The notes: generated by a model from the letters alone, not told the origin. 64,000 nucleotides of DNA from UBA5078 sp964538025 (GCA_964538025.1 CAZICZ010000001.1:365644-429643); one strand, 5' to 3'; positions 19,401 to 27,752 are shown, counted from the stretch's first letter. Numbers and translations are program-made.

Positions 19401-22400
19401 TAAACCATCAGGCAAGGGCAGCTCTGTAGCACTTGTTCCAATGAGGGAATTGGGAGTTCCAAGAAGTGGAGCGCATACCAAAGCATCTTGAATTAGCGGT
19501 GTTCTAGGCTTACTGAAAAGATCCAGGGGATTTGAACCAATATCGATTTCAAGCAAATCCGCAAAAGTATCACCGTCATCATCAAGATCGCTGTTATTTC
19601 CCACTCCATCGCGATCCAAATCCACACTTTCAGTTCTATCAAAAGGGAAAGCATCCCGATTGTCTCCCACTCCATCCCCATCAGAGTCTAGAGCCTCTGA
19701 CGCGTCACTGGGGAAAGCATCTAATGCATCCCAATAACCGTCCCTATCGGTGTCTACAGCAGATGGCCATTCAGTGACCCCATCGATCGGGATCCAGGCT
19801 TTATCAAGTAGATCACCGTTTTCATTGAGATTGCAGACCCCCTTATTTGATGCGACATAAAAACGTAGAGGCATTACGGGATAATTAGAGAGGGCTACTT
19901 GATCCTTTGCTTTCTGCGTAAATTGATGTCCATATGCCGATAGGAAATTAGTAAGATCTCGCCCAGTCGCCAAACTAAACGCAATCAGCTGCCAATCATT
20001 ATTGACGTCAGAACCTAGCGCCTTGGCTTCTTCCCACGAATAAGTACTAAACCCGATAGCATCTCTAGAATTCAACCAAGCAGATTGGGACTTAACAGCT
20101 TCCTCGAATTCTAATCCAATTAACTTTACGCGAGAGATAACGTACCAACCATTGGACACTGTGCCTTGATCTTGTGCAGCCATTAAAATTTGAATAATGG
20201 AAGCAGATCCAAGGTACTCATTTGCGGCCCCACTAACACCTGGCGCTGATGTGAAAATTGAATCGAACGTTGGATTTGCGTAATTATCCTGAAGCCGGTT
20301 GAACAGAAACTCGAAATTCAAATCCCAGCACTCGTAATCGTTTGAAGAACGCGCGAGATTAAACATAGATTGGCCATAATAAGCCCAAAGATCTGTAATT
20401 GCATGCAAAGGCATGCCTTCAAATCTCGCTCTTCTATATTCGACATTGTGACCAGTTTCATGCAACGCGACATGAGAGATTGGATCAAGGTATCCATAGG
20501 AGTCGATGGGATTTCCAGCAGTTGCGTAACCATTCCACGGCTGATCAGCGTTGAAATGCTGTACAATCTCGAAAGGTACTAAGTCAAAACCTTTTTGATC
20601 TGCAAACCCGACAATATCTTGTGGCAAATTGATCAGAGAAAAATAAGTATCATTGGTATTAGATACGTAAGAAGCATCAGCGTATGCACCCAGTGTGTAT
20701 ACATGCTTGTACGTATATTCCATCATTAGCTTCGCGAGTTCCTGTACCCCACCAGGCCATTTAGCAACAGCTTCATTTCTCATCTCATAGTTGCGCGAGT
20801 GAAGCTCATATAATGGAGTCGCAATTTCCGCCCAGTCATAATCTCCTTTTGAAATGGCAGCCATGAATTCAACGTTATCTTCGGGTCCATTCCAGTAAGG
20901 ATGGAGACCAATATTCTGGAATTCTAAACTAATTGACTTGTCGTTTGATTCAAAATAGACCTGTATTGGGCCTCCATACACTGACGTAAATGATATGGTC
21001 TCACCAGCATCAATTTTCATTTCTGCACTTTGAGGATATGAAGGTCGTTGATAACCTCCCTCATCAAAGGTGTGCACTGCTTGATATCGCAATGAATTGA
21101 CTGCAATTCTTACTGTTTCGGTGGAATTATCGTTTCTTCTTACACTTACGGTTTGCCCGGGCAACGCGTAGACACCCGCTGAACGAAATGGCTTCCTACT
21201 GATGAGCTCTATAGTCTTTGAAGTGGGTGTTATATGACTGAAATCACTGCGGCTAAAATTCCCCATATTTTTTGCTTTTGGAGCATAGCCGCGAGAATTA
21301 TAGACAAGATGATCTGCCATCAAAGAGCGTATAAAACGATGCTTTTCCGTCGTTAGAACATCCATCGGAAAGTTTACTTCTTCGCGCAATTTATCTCCCA
21401 GCAAAACCAATAATCTCAATAATTTATTGCTTTCACTTGGATTATCAAATATCCGGACTCCTTCTTTGTCGAGGTTGACAAGAGTGGGGCGCGCCCAGTT
21501 ATGCATTAATTCCCAGAATTCATTAAATTGAGAATTGAAGACGAGGGGTTTAGACGGATCAGTGCAATCACTGTCCCAACCGCCTGTGCACACGGTCAGG
21601 TCGAGCTCATTAAAACCGTTATCTCTAACCCTTCTTATTACGTCATAAAGACTTTTGGTAGTTTTGGTGGTACCGGAGTCAATAGGAATATCGTTTGAAG
21701 GACGACTCGGTTCTGATGCGCCTATTTGCTCTGTAAGCTCTAGAAGTATGGCCGTAAAAATATCTTGTAAAAGCACATTTGACACATTTGCCGAAAGTAA
21801 AGCTGACTCCAGCGAATTTAGCGGCGGTGTCTTAATCGTAATTTGAGTACGCGTTTCATTATTACTTTCATCAGACGCAATCACATTGACACTGTAGAGA
21901 GTTTCAGCAGCTAAAGTGTTATTGACAGAGATCACTCCAGTTTCACTGTCAATTTCGAATGGCGTACTTTCTACTAAGGAGTAAGTAACAAGCTCATTTT
22001 GAAAATCGCGTGCTGTAATAGAAGTGACTGATTCACCTATGTTACTCAGTGAAGATATCAATGTGATAGTTTCATGCTTATTAAATTGCGGCGCTTGACT
22101 CAATCCACCAAAAGCTCGTACTTCGTATAATTCGAGGCAAGTCTCAGCATTCCCTTTTATGAAGATAAAGCGATTATTGTTACTAGAAAACTTGAATGAA
22201 ACGGGCGCACTGCTCGTGGCTAAATCACCGAGAGTTATTGCATTATCTAATTGATTTGCGAGATTTCCATTTGAATTGAACGCGGAGGGTAATAGATAGA
22301 CTTTGGCGTTCGCGCTTCTTGCGAGAACGTCAACTTGTTGCAAAGAAGTTCCTACTGGCATCTCCAGCTGCCACCAGTTGTGCTCCTTAGAGCACTGTAA

Positions 22401-23381
22401 TTGTTGATAAGTTGTGACATCTCCATCAACCGCCAGACGTGGATCCTGCCTATTACTCCTGAACATTCCTTGAGACGCATAGCCCTTTGAAGCGATATTA
22501 TCTTCGAGGGAGAACGGGTAATTGATCGTAATATCAGTGGAACCTACATTCCCGCCTGTGTCTGTCGCGCTAATAGTGACTGAATACGATCCCTTTGAAA
22601 GAGTTTTATTGAGCCTTAACACCGCAGTATTGTCGGGACTAGCGGTCAATGTGAAATTCAAGTCATTATTCGCTGAAAATGTTAGTGCATCTCCTTGAGG
22701 ATCAAAGGCACTGATATTGACTTCAACAAGCGACCCTGCCTGATTGGAGAAAGCTTCTGCAAAAGTGATTTCATTTTTATTAGTAAGGACAATAGGATTG
22801 GGGGATAGATATATCCCGTCTACGTTTACTTCTTTCACTTTGAAATTAAATTCTTCACCAGTAGTGCTAGTACTATTATTTAGGAAAATCAAATATCTCC
22901 CCGTTTTAGCGGGAGACAGAGTGAATGTCTCGTCGCTACGTAGATTAATCCCTAAGGTCTGAACCAATTCCTCCTCTTCTTGATTGGGATACGGATTGTC
23001 AGACAAATAGACTTTTGCTTTATTTAGTCTATCGGAGCTCAATGTTTGGAGACGAAAAGAGTCAATACTTACCTGTCCTGAAAAGTCTAGTTGAAACCAG
23101 TTTCTACTGGGATCTACAACTTGATAGTCTTCCGTGTACAACACTGTCGTTAAATCGCCGTCTGTTGCGTACTCTGTTAGGTAACCTTCCCTGACATTCC
23201 CTGCGGTCACTTTTACGTACTGCTTTAGCTCGTCGGCATGAACTGGCAGCGAAAAGTGAGATCCCAGGATAATATATATAAATAATGTTAAAAAATGACT
23301 TATATTTTTTCCGTGGTTAGCGCGATATAACTCATTGATTCTGAAATTTTTTAATGAAGGAAAAATCGATGATTTTGACAC
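16437..23381 (-). CDS. Giant secreted M60-like metallopeptidase with discoidin, CAP and HYR domains
   Basis: This 2314-residue protein has an N-terminal signal peptide (cleavage near Ala49). Two discoidin-like beta-sandwich domains (about 52-190 and 293-425) alternate with cadherin-like segments. An M60-like peptidase region (about 725-1050) carries HETGH at 974-978. Next come thrombospondin-3-type calcium repeats (about 1211-1271, DSDGDGVGDN), a CAP/SCP domain (about 1400-1560) and two near-identical 85-residue HYR repeats (about 1582-1752). A helical Ser/Thr-rich region and a C-terminal beta domain end it. M60 enzymes usually act on mucin-like glycoproteins, so binding and cleavage of a glycoprotein or polysaccharide surface is a reasonable inference. 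The start is GTG. Codon use is AT-rich and unlike the neighbours. No sorting signal or cognate secretion genes are seen. Confidence 0.8.
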   Translation of the reverse strand: MSKSSIFPSLKNFRINELYRANHGKNISHFLTLFIYIILGSHFSLPVHADELKQYVKVTAGNVREGYLTEYATDGDLTTVLYTEDYQVVDPSRNWFQLDFSGQVSIDSFRLQTLSSDRLNKAKVYLSDNPYPNQEEEELVQTLGINLRSDETFTLSPAKTGRYLIFLNNSTSTTGEEFNFKVKEVNVDGIYLSPNPIVLTNKNEITFAEAFSNQAGSLVEVNISAFDPQGDALTFSANNDLNFTLTASPDNTAVLRLNKTLSKGSYSVTISATDTGGNVGSTDITINYPFSLEDNIASKGYASQGMFRSNRQDPRLAVDGDVTTYQQLQCSKEHNWWQLEMPVGTSLQQVDVLARSANAKVYLLPSAFNSNGNLANQLDNAITLGDLATSSAPVSFKFSSNNNRFIFIKGNAETCLELYEVRAFGGLSQAPQFNKHETITLISSLSNIGESVTSITARDFQNELVTYSLVESTPFEIDSETGVISVNNTLAAETLYSVNVIASDESNNETRTQITIKTPPLNSLESALLSANVSNVLLQDIFTAILLELTEQIGASEPSRPSNDIPIDSGTTKTTKSLYDVIRRVRDNGFNELDLTVCTGGWDSDCTDPSKPLVFNSQFNEFWELMHNWARPTLVNLDKEGVRIFDNPSESNKLLRLLVLLGDKLREEVNFPMDVLTTEKHRFIRSLMADHLVYNSRGYAPKAKNMGNFSRSDFSHITPTSKTIELISRKPFRSAGVYALPGQTVSVRRNDNSTETVRIAVNSLRYQAVHTFDEGGYQRPSYPQSAEMKIDAGETISFTSVYGGPIQVYFESNDKSISLEFQNIGLHPYWNGPEDNVEFMAAISKGDYDWAEIATPLYELHSRNYEMRNEAVAKWPGGVQELAKLMMEYTYKHVYTLGAYADASYVSNTNDTYFSLINLPQDIVGFADQKGFDLVPFEIVQHFNADQPWNGYATAGNPIDSYGYLDPISHVALHETGHNVEYRRARFEGMPLHAITDLWAYYGQSMFNLARSSNDYECWDLNFEFLFNRLQDNYANPTFDSIFTSAPGVSGAANEYLGSASIIQILMAAQDQGTVSNGWYVISRVKLIGLEFEEAVKSQSAWLNSRDAIGFSTYSWEEAKALGSDVNNDWQLIAFSLATGRDLTNFLSAYGHQFTQKAKDQVALSNYPVMPLRFYVASNKGVCNLNENGDLLDKAWIPIDGVTEWPSAVDTDRDGYWDALDAFPSDASEALDSDGDGVGDNRDAFPFDRTESVDLDRDGVGNNSDLDDDGDTFADLLEIDIGSNPLDLFSKPRTPLIQDALVCAPLLGTPNSLIGTSATELPLPDGLSDRPWVGSRTQATITDIESNFSAARLSDNSVLSAFKTFSFPSAFQELVCPDGAGNCAEGDKVHKWFTLSIQQKGLYLVNAERIARGLPPFEGVSTEVAAVAQQYAELLAINGSLNHQLEMTVNGTSTRTPWERLEAKDTISDSLDFYGYAENLAYTGDSGDFSKIPVEHSIYAWIYDDSGSNWGHRDFNLSILNDNSGDVNAEGLVGFGVATVSSTFKETYVVFNAFDPGSDWSESGMTLSCLASDLSAAASSSSDTTAPVVAAPASLTVAAADQNGTPATNSQIASFLSSATATDAIDGSVVVTHNAPGLFPIGDTVVVFSASDRAGNTATRSVTVTVSDTTAPVITAPASLTVAAADQNGTPATNSQIASFLSFATATDAIDGSVVVTHNAPGLFPIGDTVVVFSASDRAGNTATRSVTVTVSEVPASNNGTSQSSNTPPQNPTSNPLNDSSTIEVNQKDVDLRSKLDSIVIPREGDETPAEVLQNINEVLNDSSELLVSTLGLIEAKTLAPASVLSTLVTATAVLEKAGMATQTSGATAQAENASVSTIDNIAKVLDALSVSSTPLSIAQKEQVSTLATNTVVSASNLITENTSPTAVLRVVNVTSELLKSTNSTTGEIKQEMVDKLKTLGQSAARALVSSLPPSITGADFTVSVESIRTLVNSSPTAKASVIKGTPNLLGSSDVPTAQISEGTKRLPSQRNALSPISPVAFSLVSKVFNFGTGFSSNLNWADLDANGTNKSVESLEGNISVVSVPDTSFIEVRAGKEKYIGLLESVRIVPDLVPEGVSYLPNGQVLVVSGGYALEIGGAPANNASFTQAITKAGYELNYLQGGNISISLSNSQRFAGSFAFENLEASGTCSSVTFTAPAGTNTSADYAFEMVCNNGVKQRITPAIEDPAFYTTASAAGIETSTNKDTGIVTLAGVGQFKPSYFVNSLSEADTTYLNVTKNSEGIAFRVKDANGDGKMDYEVISSSGVQILFGL
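18127..18636 (-). repeat. Tandem 255-bp repeat encoding two HYR domains
   Basis: Two copies (18127-18381 and 18382-18636) differ at only a handful of positions and encode consecutive 85-residue HYR (immunoglobulin-like) domains containing DQNGTPATNSQIASFL. The copies are richer in G and C than the surrounding gene. High DNA identity implies recent duplication or gene conversion, and copy number could vary by recombination without a frame change. Confidence 0.9.
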
Positions 23382-23720
23382 TTTAGAACCTATAAGTTAT
23401 GTACGCTTTGCAGAGTATTCGCCTTTCAACTAATCTGTATGAAAGCTTCTAAAATTGGTGTTATGGAACTAATACCGCAAAATATATTTAACAATATTTA
23501 AATATGAATAATGCTTTCAGAAAGAAGAGTGCGAGGCGCATTATTGTGCGCTTTTAACACTAATTATAACGACAGGGTTTGGGGGGAATATTGATATTTT
23601 GCGCCAACCTATTATCATTTTGCGCCAATCTAAATTCGTTTCTTTCTATCACTAAATCTGCATCAAAACCTAGGTAGATTGACAAAAAATACGCTGGCGT
23701 GTTGATTTCGAGGTGCCCCG
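23382..23720. other. Divergent control region of the giant peptidase and AraC regulator
   Basis: This 339-bp AT-rich region separates two divergent genes. It contains the 21-bp-spaced direct repeat listed separately, a related single half-site ATTGTGCGC at 23543-23551, and ATTTTGCGGTAT on the minus strand at about 23472-23483. A TTGACA occurs at 23679 but lacks a good -10 partner. No gene is seen. Confidence 0.5.
23596..23628 (+). promoter_or_regulatory. Direct repeat, likely AraC-type operator
   Basis: ATTTTGCGCCAA occurs at 23596-23607 and again at 23617-23628, a start-to-start distance of 21 bp or two helical turns. This is the geometry expected for two subunits of an AraC-family activator on one DNA face. 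It lies 93 bp before the start of the adjacent AraC-type gene and 215 bp before the divergent giant gene. The assignment to this regulator is inference. Confidence 0.55.
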
Positions 23721-24740
23721 ATGAATCAAGATAATTGGCGTGTAGAGAAAGCTATATTCCCAATGTTTCACAGGGTTCATGAAGCCTTAATCAAGCTAGG
23801 CATAGAGCCTTATCCTCTTTATTACGACCTAGACTTACTCCAGCCTTCCCGGACAGGTGGTTTGCCTCGCGTTTCTATCAAAAAGTATATCCAACTTTTG
23901 ACTCTCGCAAGTCAGAAATATGACATCCCTTGTATAGGCGTTGAAATTGCGAAGGTCCGTGATATCAATTCATATGAACTTTTAAGCGGGCTATTGAAAA
24001 ATTCACCCACTTTCTCCCAAGTGGTTTCTAACATCAATTCCTTTGCCAGAACTATCACACCAGGAGCTCGAGCACTTATTGGAAATGAAGGAAATTATTT
24101 AAAGTGGATATATTATCTTGAGGGATTTTCAGCGGAGGAAAGTCGTCACGAGGTAGAAATGACAATCGTAGAAATTATTTTTGCAACGCGGGCACTCATA
24201 AAAAAATCGGACTGGCGTCCCATCAAAGTGTGTTTTAAACACAGTTCATGCGGTAAAGACGATTATTTAAAAGAGCTTGTAGGTTGTAATGTTTATTTTT
24301 CGCAAGATAATAATTTCATTCAAATTGATAGAGATCTTTTGAAATTCAAAATACCTGGAGCCTCTAAAGAACTTTATAGATTTTTTTTAAATCAAATAGG
24401 CCATTCAAATCCAAAAAAAGAAGAGATTCCTGATTTCATTGAGGAACTCGATTTTTATTTGGCGAACAGAATAGGATTTAAAGATGATTCAGCAAAATCT
24501 ATTGCAAAAGATTTCGGGATAAGTTTACGCAAGCTTTATCGAATTTTAGATGAACTTAATATCAATTTCAGAGATTTTAAAAATAGTAAAAAAATTGAAA
24601 TAGCCAAGAGTGCTCTGAAAAATTCAGAGACTAGAATTTCAGAAATTGCTTTTCTATTGGGATATTCCGATCCAGCCGCATTCAATCGCGCATTCAAACG
24701 CGAGACATCTCTCACACCGCTGCAATATCGTTCCCAATAA
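23721..24740 (+). CDS. AraC-family transcription regulator
   Basis: This 339-residue regulator has an N-terminal effector region of the Arabinose_bd/OruR-like type (about residues 20-200). The C-terminal AraC/XylS DNA-binding domain has two helix-turn-helices; the second includes ISEIAFLLGYSDPAAFNRAFKR and ends in the typical SLTPLQYR. GAGG lies seven bases before the ATG. It is divergent from the giant peptidase gene and shares its strongly AT-rich composition, so it probably controls that gene. The ligand is unknown. Confidence 0.88.
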   Translation: MNQDNWRVEKAIFPMFHRVHEALIKLGIEPYPLYYDLDLLQPSRTGGLPRVSIKKYIQLLTLASQKYDIPCIGVEIAKVRDINSYELLSGLLKNSPTFSQVVSNINSFARTITPGARALIGNEGNYLKWIYYLEGFSAEESRHEVEMTIVEIIFATRALIKKSDWRPIKVCFKHSSCGKDDYLKELVGCNVYFSQDNNFIQIDRDLLKFKIPGASKELYRFFLNQIGHSNPKKEEIPDFIEELDFYLANRIGFKDDSAKSIAKDFGISLRKLYRILDELNINFRDFKNSKKIEIAKSALKNSETRISEIAFLLGYSDPAAFNRAFKRETSLTPLQYRSQ

Positions 24741-24873
24741 GAGTCGTGCGCGCCTATAGTTCAGGAACTCTATTTCTCTTACTATCACGAGCACTCCTTT
24801 AAAACGTTAGTTGATCACCTACAGGTTTCCTCGTTGATACGATGCGTCTGACCCTCTTTATCCGAGATCTACT

Positions 24874-25635
24874 TTAAACGACGTCGATCCCGAACAGGGC
24901 ACGCAGGGCAAAACCGGTAAAGTAGGCCAGGCTGGCAGCAGCCCCGCCCGTGACGAGCGTCATCACTCCCGCTTTGAGGACTGGCTGTGAGAGCACCATC
25001 GATTTCAACGAACCGATGGCAAAGAACATCAGTGCTGACAGGGCGGCGCTGGCCTGAAATTGCTGAACCGGCGACAGGGCTGTCACCAGCAAGGGACACA
25101 GGGGGACCACGCCCACGACAACGAAGGCGACAAAGGTCGTGACCGCGGCGTTTCGCGGATCCGGCATTTCGGTCTGCACGCCGTATTCCTCCCTGACCAT
25201 GGTATCGATCCAGCGCGACTCATCCGCCGTGATGACCGCCACAACCTCATCGAGCAAGGGAGGCTCGAAACCCCGCTCTGCATAAAGTTGGCGCACTTCC
25301 TCACGCTCTCCCTCTGGAACCGTACGAATATGCTCCGCCTCAATGCGCCTTAAACTGTCGACAAATTCCTGCTGCGCCTTGACCGATTCATAATTGCTCA
25401 CCGCCATGCTGAAACCATCGGCAATCAAATTCGCAAAGCCGAGAACGATGGCCACACTCGCCGGAAATCCCGCACCGAATGCGCCGGCCACGACAGCGAA
25501 TGTCGTGACGCAGCCATCGATGCCGCCGAGAACCGCATCGGACAGAAACGAGGAGGGAGTCCGGTGCTGCAAGCGACGTCGGACGGCTTCCGGTGTGTGG
25601 GAGTCATGCAGGGAGTGCGGGCTGGCGTCTGTCAT
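24874..25635 (-). CDS. VIT/CCC1-family transporter
   Basis: This 253-residue integral membrane protein belongs to the VIT1/CCC1 family of iron/manganese transporters. Family segments are SDAVLGGIDGCVTTFAVVAGAFGAG in the first helix pair and ANLIADGFSMAVSNYESVKAQ, which carries membrane-embedded metal-site residues. A cytoplasmic helical hairpin (about residues 85-150) rich in Glu follows, then three more helices. Start MTDASPH is chosen over an extension rich in Arg/Pro. It is divergent from corA, so two metal-ion transporters share a 90-bp control region. Confidence 0.87.
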   Translation of the reverse strand: MTDASPHSLHDSHTPEAVRRRLQHRTPSSFLSDAVLGGIDGCVTTFAVVAGAFGAGFPASVAIVLGFANLIADGFSMAVSNYESVKAQQEFVDSLRRIEAEHIRTVPEGEREEVRQLYAERGFEPPLLDEVVAVITADESRWIDTMVREEYGVQTEMPDPRNAAVTTFVAFVVVGVVPLCPLLVTALSPVQQFQASAALSALMFFAIGSLKSMVLSQPVLKAGVMTLVTGGAAASLAYFTGFALRALFGIDVV

Positions 25636-25725
25636 GTGGCGGACTCTTCTGTGGGGGCAGGGTGCAAGTGCCAATCATGCTCATGCTACCATGCCGCAAA
25701 CGCAGTGAAAGCGAGGAGATGATCC

Positions 25726-26826
25726 ATGGCGAAACGCAGCAAAAGCCCCGTAAAAAAAGGCAGGATCGCCAAACTTGTCCGCAAACGAGGCCGGAAAGTC
25801 GGCGCACCGCCCGGCACCCTGCTGCACGTCGGAGAGTCCCATTCAGAATCCACGACACTGCGTTTGATCACTTACAATGAACAGTCGTTTCAGGACATCC
25901 ATCTGGCCCAGATCAGCGATCTCCAGGCACAGAATCCCCCCCATCACATCCGTTGGCTGAATGTCGAAGGGGTGCACGATGCCGCCGTTGTGCAAGCGGT
26001 CGGGGAACTGTTTGCCCTGCATCCCCTGGTAATGGAAGACATCCTCAATACCGACCAGCGCCCCAAGATCGAGAATCATGAAGACTACCTCTACGTGGTC
26101 CTCAAGGTGCTGAATTTCGACGAGACCCTCTCGCAGGCGCGGGTGGAGCAACTCAGCGTGATTATCGGCGAGGGCTTTGTGCTCTCCTTTCAGGAAGGCA
26201 TGGAAGACATGTTTGCGGGCGTGCGCAATCGCCTGAATGCCGGGCGGCGTATTCGCAGCCTGCGATCCGACTATCTGGCCTATGCGCTGATCGACACCAT
26301 TGTGGATAACTACTTTGTGCTTCTCGAACAATTTGGTGACAAGGTGGAACAGCTGGAGGAAGAATTGCTCAGTGCGCCCTCCCCTGCCACGCAGGCCACG
26401 ATTCACCACTACAAGCGCGAGATGTTGTTGTTGCGCAAGGCGGTATGGCCTCTGCGCGAGGTCCTGACCAGCCTGACACGCGATGAGAGCCCGCTGATCA
26501 CGCCGGACACACGGCTTTACCTGCGCGACGTATATGACCATTCGGTTCATATCATGGACACCATTGATACCATCCGCGATCTTCTTGCCGGCATGCTGGA
26601 CCTGTATGCCTCCAGCGTGAGCAATCGCATGAATGAAATCATGAAGGTCCTCACGATCTTCGCCTCCATCTTCATGCCGCTGACCTTCATTGCCGGCGTC
26701 TACGGCATGAACTTCCACTACATGCCCGAACTGACGGTGCCCTGGGCTTATCCCGTCGTGATGGGCGTCATGCTCACCATCGGCGTTGGGCTTGCCGTCT
26801 ATTTCCGCTGGAAGAAATGGCTATAG
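25726..26826 (+). CDS. corA: CorA-family magnesium/cobalt transporter
   Basis: This 366-residue protein has a large cytoplasmic N-terminal funnel domain with long helices (QFGDKVEQLEEELL). Two C-terminal transmembrane helices follow, with the family signature YGMNFHYMPE between them. The highly basic first 25 residues (Lys/Arg-rich) are unusual but may help the cytoplasmic domain. Transport of Mg2+ is the likely role; other divalent ions are possible. Its last codons overlap the convergent PhyH gene by six bases. Confidence 0.9.
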   Translation: MAKRSKSPVKKGRIAKLVRKRGRKVGAPPGTLLHVGESHSESTTLRLITYNEQSFQDIHLAQISDLQAQNPPHHIRWLNVEGVHDAAVVQAVGELFALHPLVMEDILNTDQRPKIENHEDYLYVVLKVLNFDETLSQARVEQLSVIIGEGFVLSFQEGMEDMFAGVRNRLNAGRRIRSLRSDYLAYALIDTIVDNYFVLLEQFGDKVEQLEEELLSAPSPATQATIHHYKREMLLLRKAVWPLREVLTSLTRDESPLITPDTRLYLRDVYDHSVHIMDTIDTIRDLLAGMLDLYASSVSNRMNEIMKVLTIFASIFMPLTFIAGVYGMNFHYMPELTVPWAYPVVMGVMLTIGVGLAVYFRWKKWL

Positions 26827-27621
26827 AGAAAGTGTGTTCAGCACATCGCGGGTGCGAATAAACACCGCGGGGTGAGAGAGTTGTGCAAGCATCTCGTCCG
26901 ATGGCAGGCAGCGTGCTCGCGCATACTGCAATAAATCCGGAAGGGGGTCGCAGTACAGCATGTCAAAGGCAAACCGGTTCAGACCGTAGAGTCCCCGGTG
27001 GAGCATATTGGCGCTGAAAAGCAGAACATCCCCGCGTTGCAAAGGCACGACACAGCCGGTAGAAAGCGCGTCATGCACCTCATGTCCTTCCGCCAAGCGC
27101 ACCGCCCTCTCCTGCGCGGTATCCCATCGACGATGGGAGCCGGGAACGAGTTCGAGCCCAGGTTCATCCTGCAGCGCAAGTCTCACATGCAGTACATGGC
27201 GTGTGCTCAGTTGCGCCTTTTGAACCTCCTCCGACAATCCCGCGTACTGGATGTCGCGATGCCAGTAATTTTTCTGGGACGGGTTTACCGGATTAAAAAA
27301 CAATTGCGTGTTCATAAACGCAAGTGGCGCTCCGGTGGCGGCCTGCAGCAGGGCGAGGATTCGCTCATGGCTCACGACAGAAAACAAGGTCATGCGCTGC
27401 TCGGAAGATAACACTCCCTCCTCGGTCAGGTAGGCGCTGTTGATCGCGCGCGGATGCCGCTGTGTCGCCGGGCGCGCCAACCACTGCGCATGGAAAGCAC
27501 GCAGGACCTCCTCGATATCTTTGAGCGATGTGTCGTCTAAAATGCCGGACACCTTTACAAAGCCTCGCGTGCGATACGCGTCTGCAATGGGAGTGAGGTC
27601 GTGGGCGGAATCAATGGCCAC
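26821..27621 (-). CDS. Phytanoyl-CoA dioxygenase (PhyH) family protein
   Basis: This 266-residue protein is a non-haem iron, 2-oxoglutarate-dependent dioxygenase candidate. The iron-binding HxD is in NYWHRDIQYAG, the distal His is in ANMLHRGLYGLNRFAFD, and the 2-oxoglutarate-anchoring Arg follows. VPGSHRRWDT is a typical PhyH segment. The substrate is unknown; related bacterial members hydroxylate small molecules or lipids. It begins with GTG. An intrinsic terminator ends 28 bp before this start, so either it has a nearby promoter that I cannot see or it is reached by readthrough. Confidence 0.8.
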   Translation of the reverse strand: MAIDSAHDLTPIADAYRTRGFVKVSGILDDTSLKDIEEVLRAFHAQWLARPATQRHPRAINSAYLTEEGVLSSEQRMTLFSVVSHERILALLQAATGAPLAFMNTQLFFNPVNPSQKNYWHRDIQYAGLSEEVQKAQLSTRHVLHVRLALQDEPGLELVPGSHRRWDTAQERAVRLAEGHEVHDALSTGCVVPLQRGDVLLFSANMLHRGLYGLNRFAFDMLYCDPLPDLLQYARARCLPSDEMLAQLSHPAVFIRTRDVLNTLSL

Positions 27622-27649
27622 GGGGGCGCATCCGCAGAAGTTGAGGACG

Positions 27650-27691
27650 AAAAAAAAGGCCGTAATAAAATGCCCGCACTTTATTACGACC
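27650..27691 (-). terminator. Intrinsic terminator upstream of the PhyH gene
   Basis: On the minus strand a 12-bp stem (GGTCGTAATAAA pairing with TTTATTACGGCC, one G-T wobble) closes a 10-nt GC-rich loop. Eight T residues (27657-27650) follow directly. The core CGTAATAAA/TTTATTACG arms are perfect. This would end transcripts coming from fnr or from the FNR-type promoter at 27759-27800. Confidence 0.8.
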
Positions 27692-27752
27692 TGAGTTTAC
27701 TAGACGACCGACTCAACATGGCGATCACAAATGACTTTGCAACTGCGATGTT
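27650..27752 (-). ncRNA. Candidate FNR-activated small RNA
   Basis: A promoter-like unit (FNR box 27787-27800 plus TACACT 27759-27764) predicts a start near 27752. The intrinsic terminator ends at 27650, giving a transcript of about 103 nt. The 5' half can fold: AACATCGC (27752-27745) pairs with GCCATGTT (27722-27715) at seven of eight positions, around an inner CAAA/TTTG stem. About 23 unpaired bases follow, then the terminator hairpin. The only reading frame inside is 11 codons. The design resembles anaerobically induced regulators such as E. coli FnrS or Pseudomonas PhrS, though I see no sequence similarity to them. A short leader for the PhyH gene is the alternative. Confidence 0.45.

Larger units (their letters stand above)
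15950..24870. other. AT-rich two-gene genomic island
   Basis: Base composition is visibly richer in A and T than on either side, most strongly at 23400-24750. The stretch holds only the 2314-residue M60/CAP protein and a divergent AraC-type regulator, between trpGDC and the VIT transporter gene. No integrase, transposase, tRNA or flanking repeat is visible, so the insertion mechanism is unknown. The boundaries are approximate and are judged from composition and gene edges. Confidence 0.6.

Noticed and set aside
23679..23707. TTGACA as a -35 for the AraC-type gene
   Set aside because: The sequence 17 bp downstream (TTGATT) is a poor -10, and the resulting leader would be only a few bases.
27440..27694. 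Plus-strand open frame of 84 codons opposite the PhyH gene
   Set aside because: It lies antisense to a recognisable enzyme, and its end crosses the terminator stem; codon bias points to a shadow.
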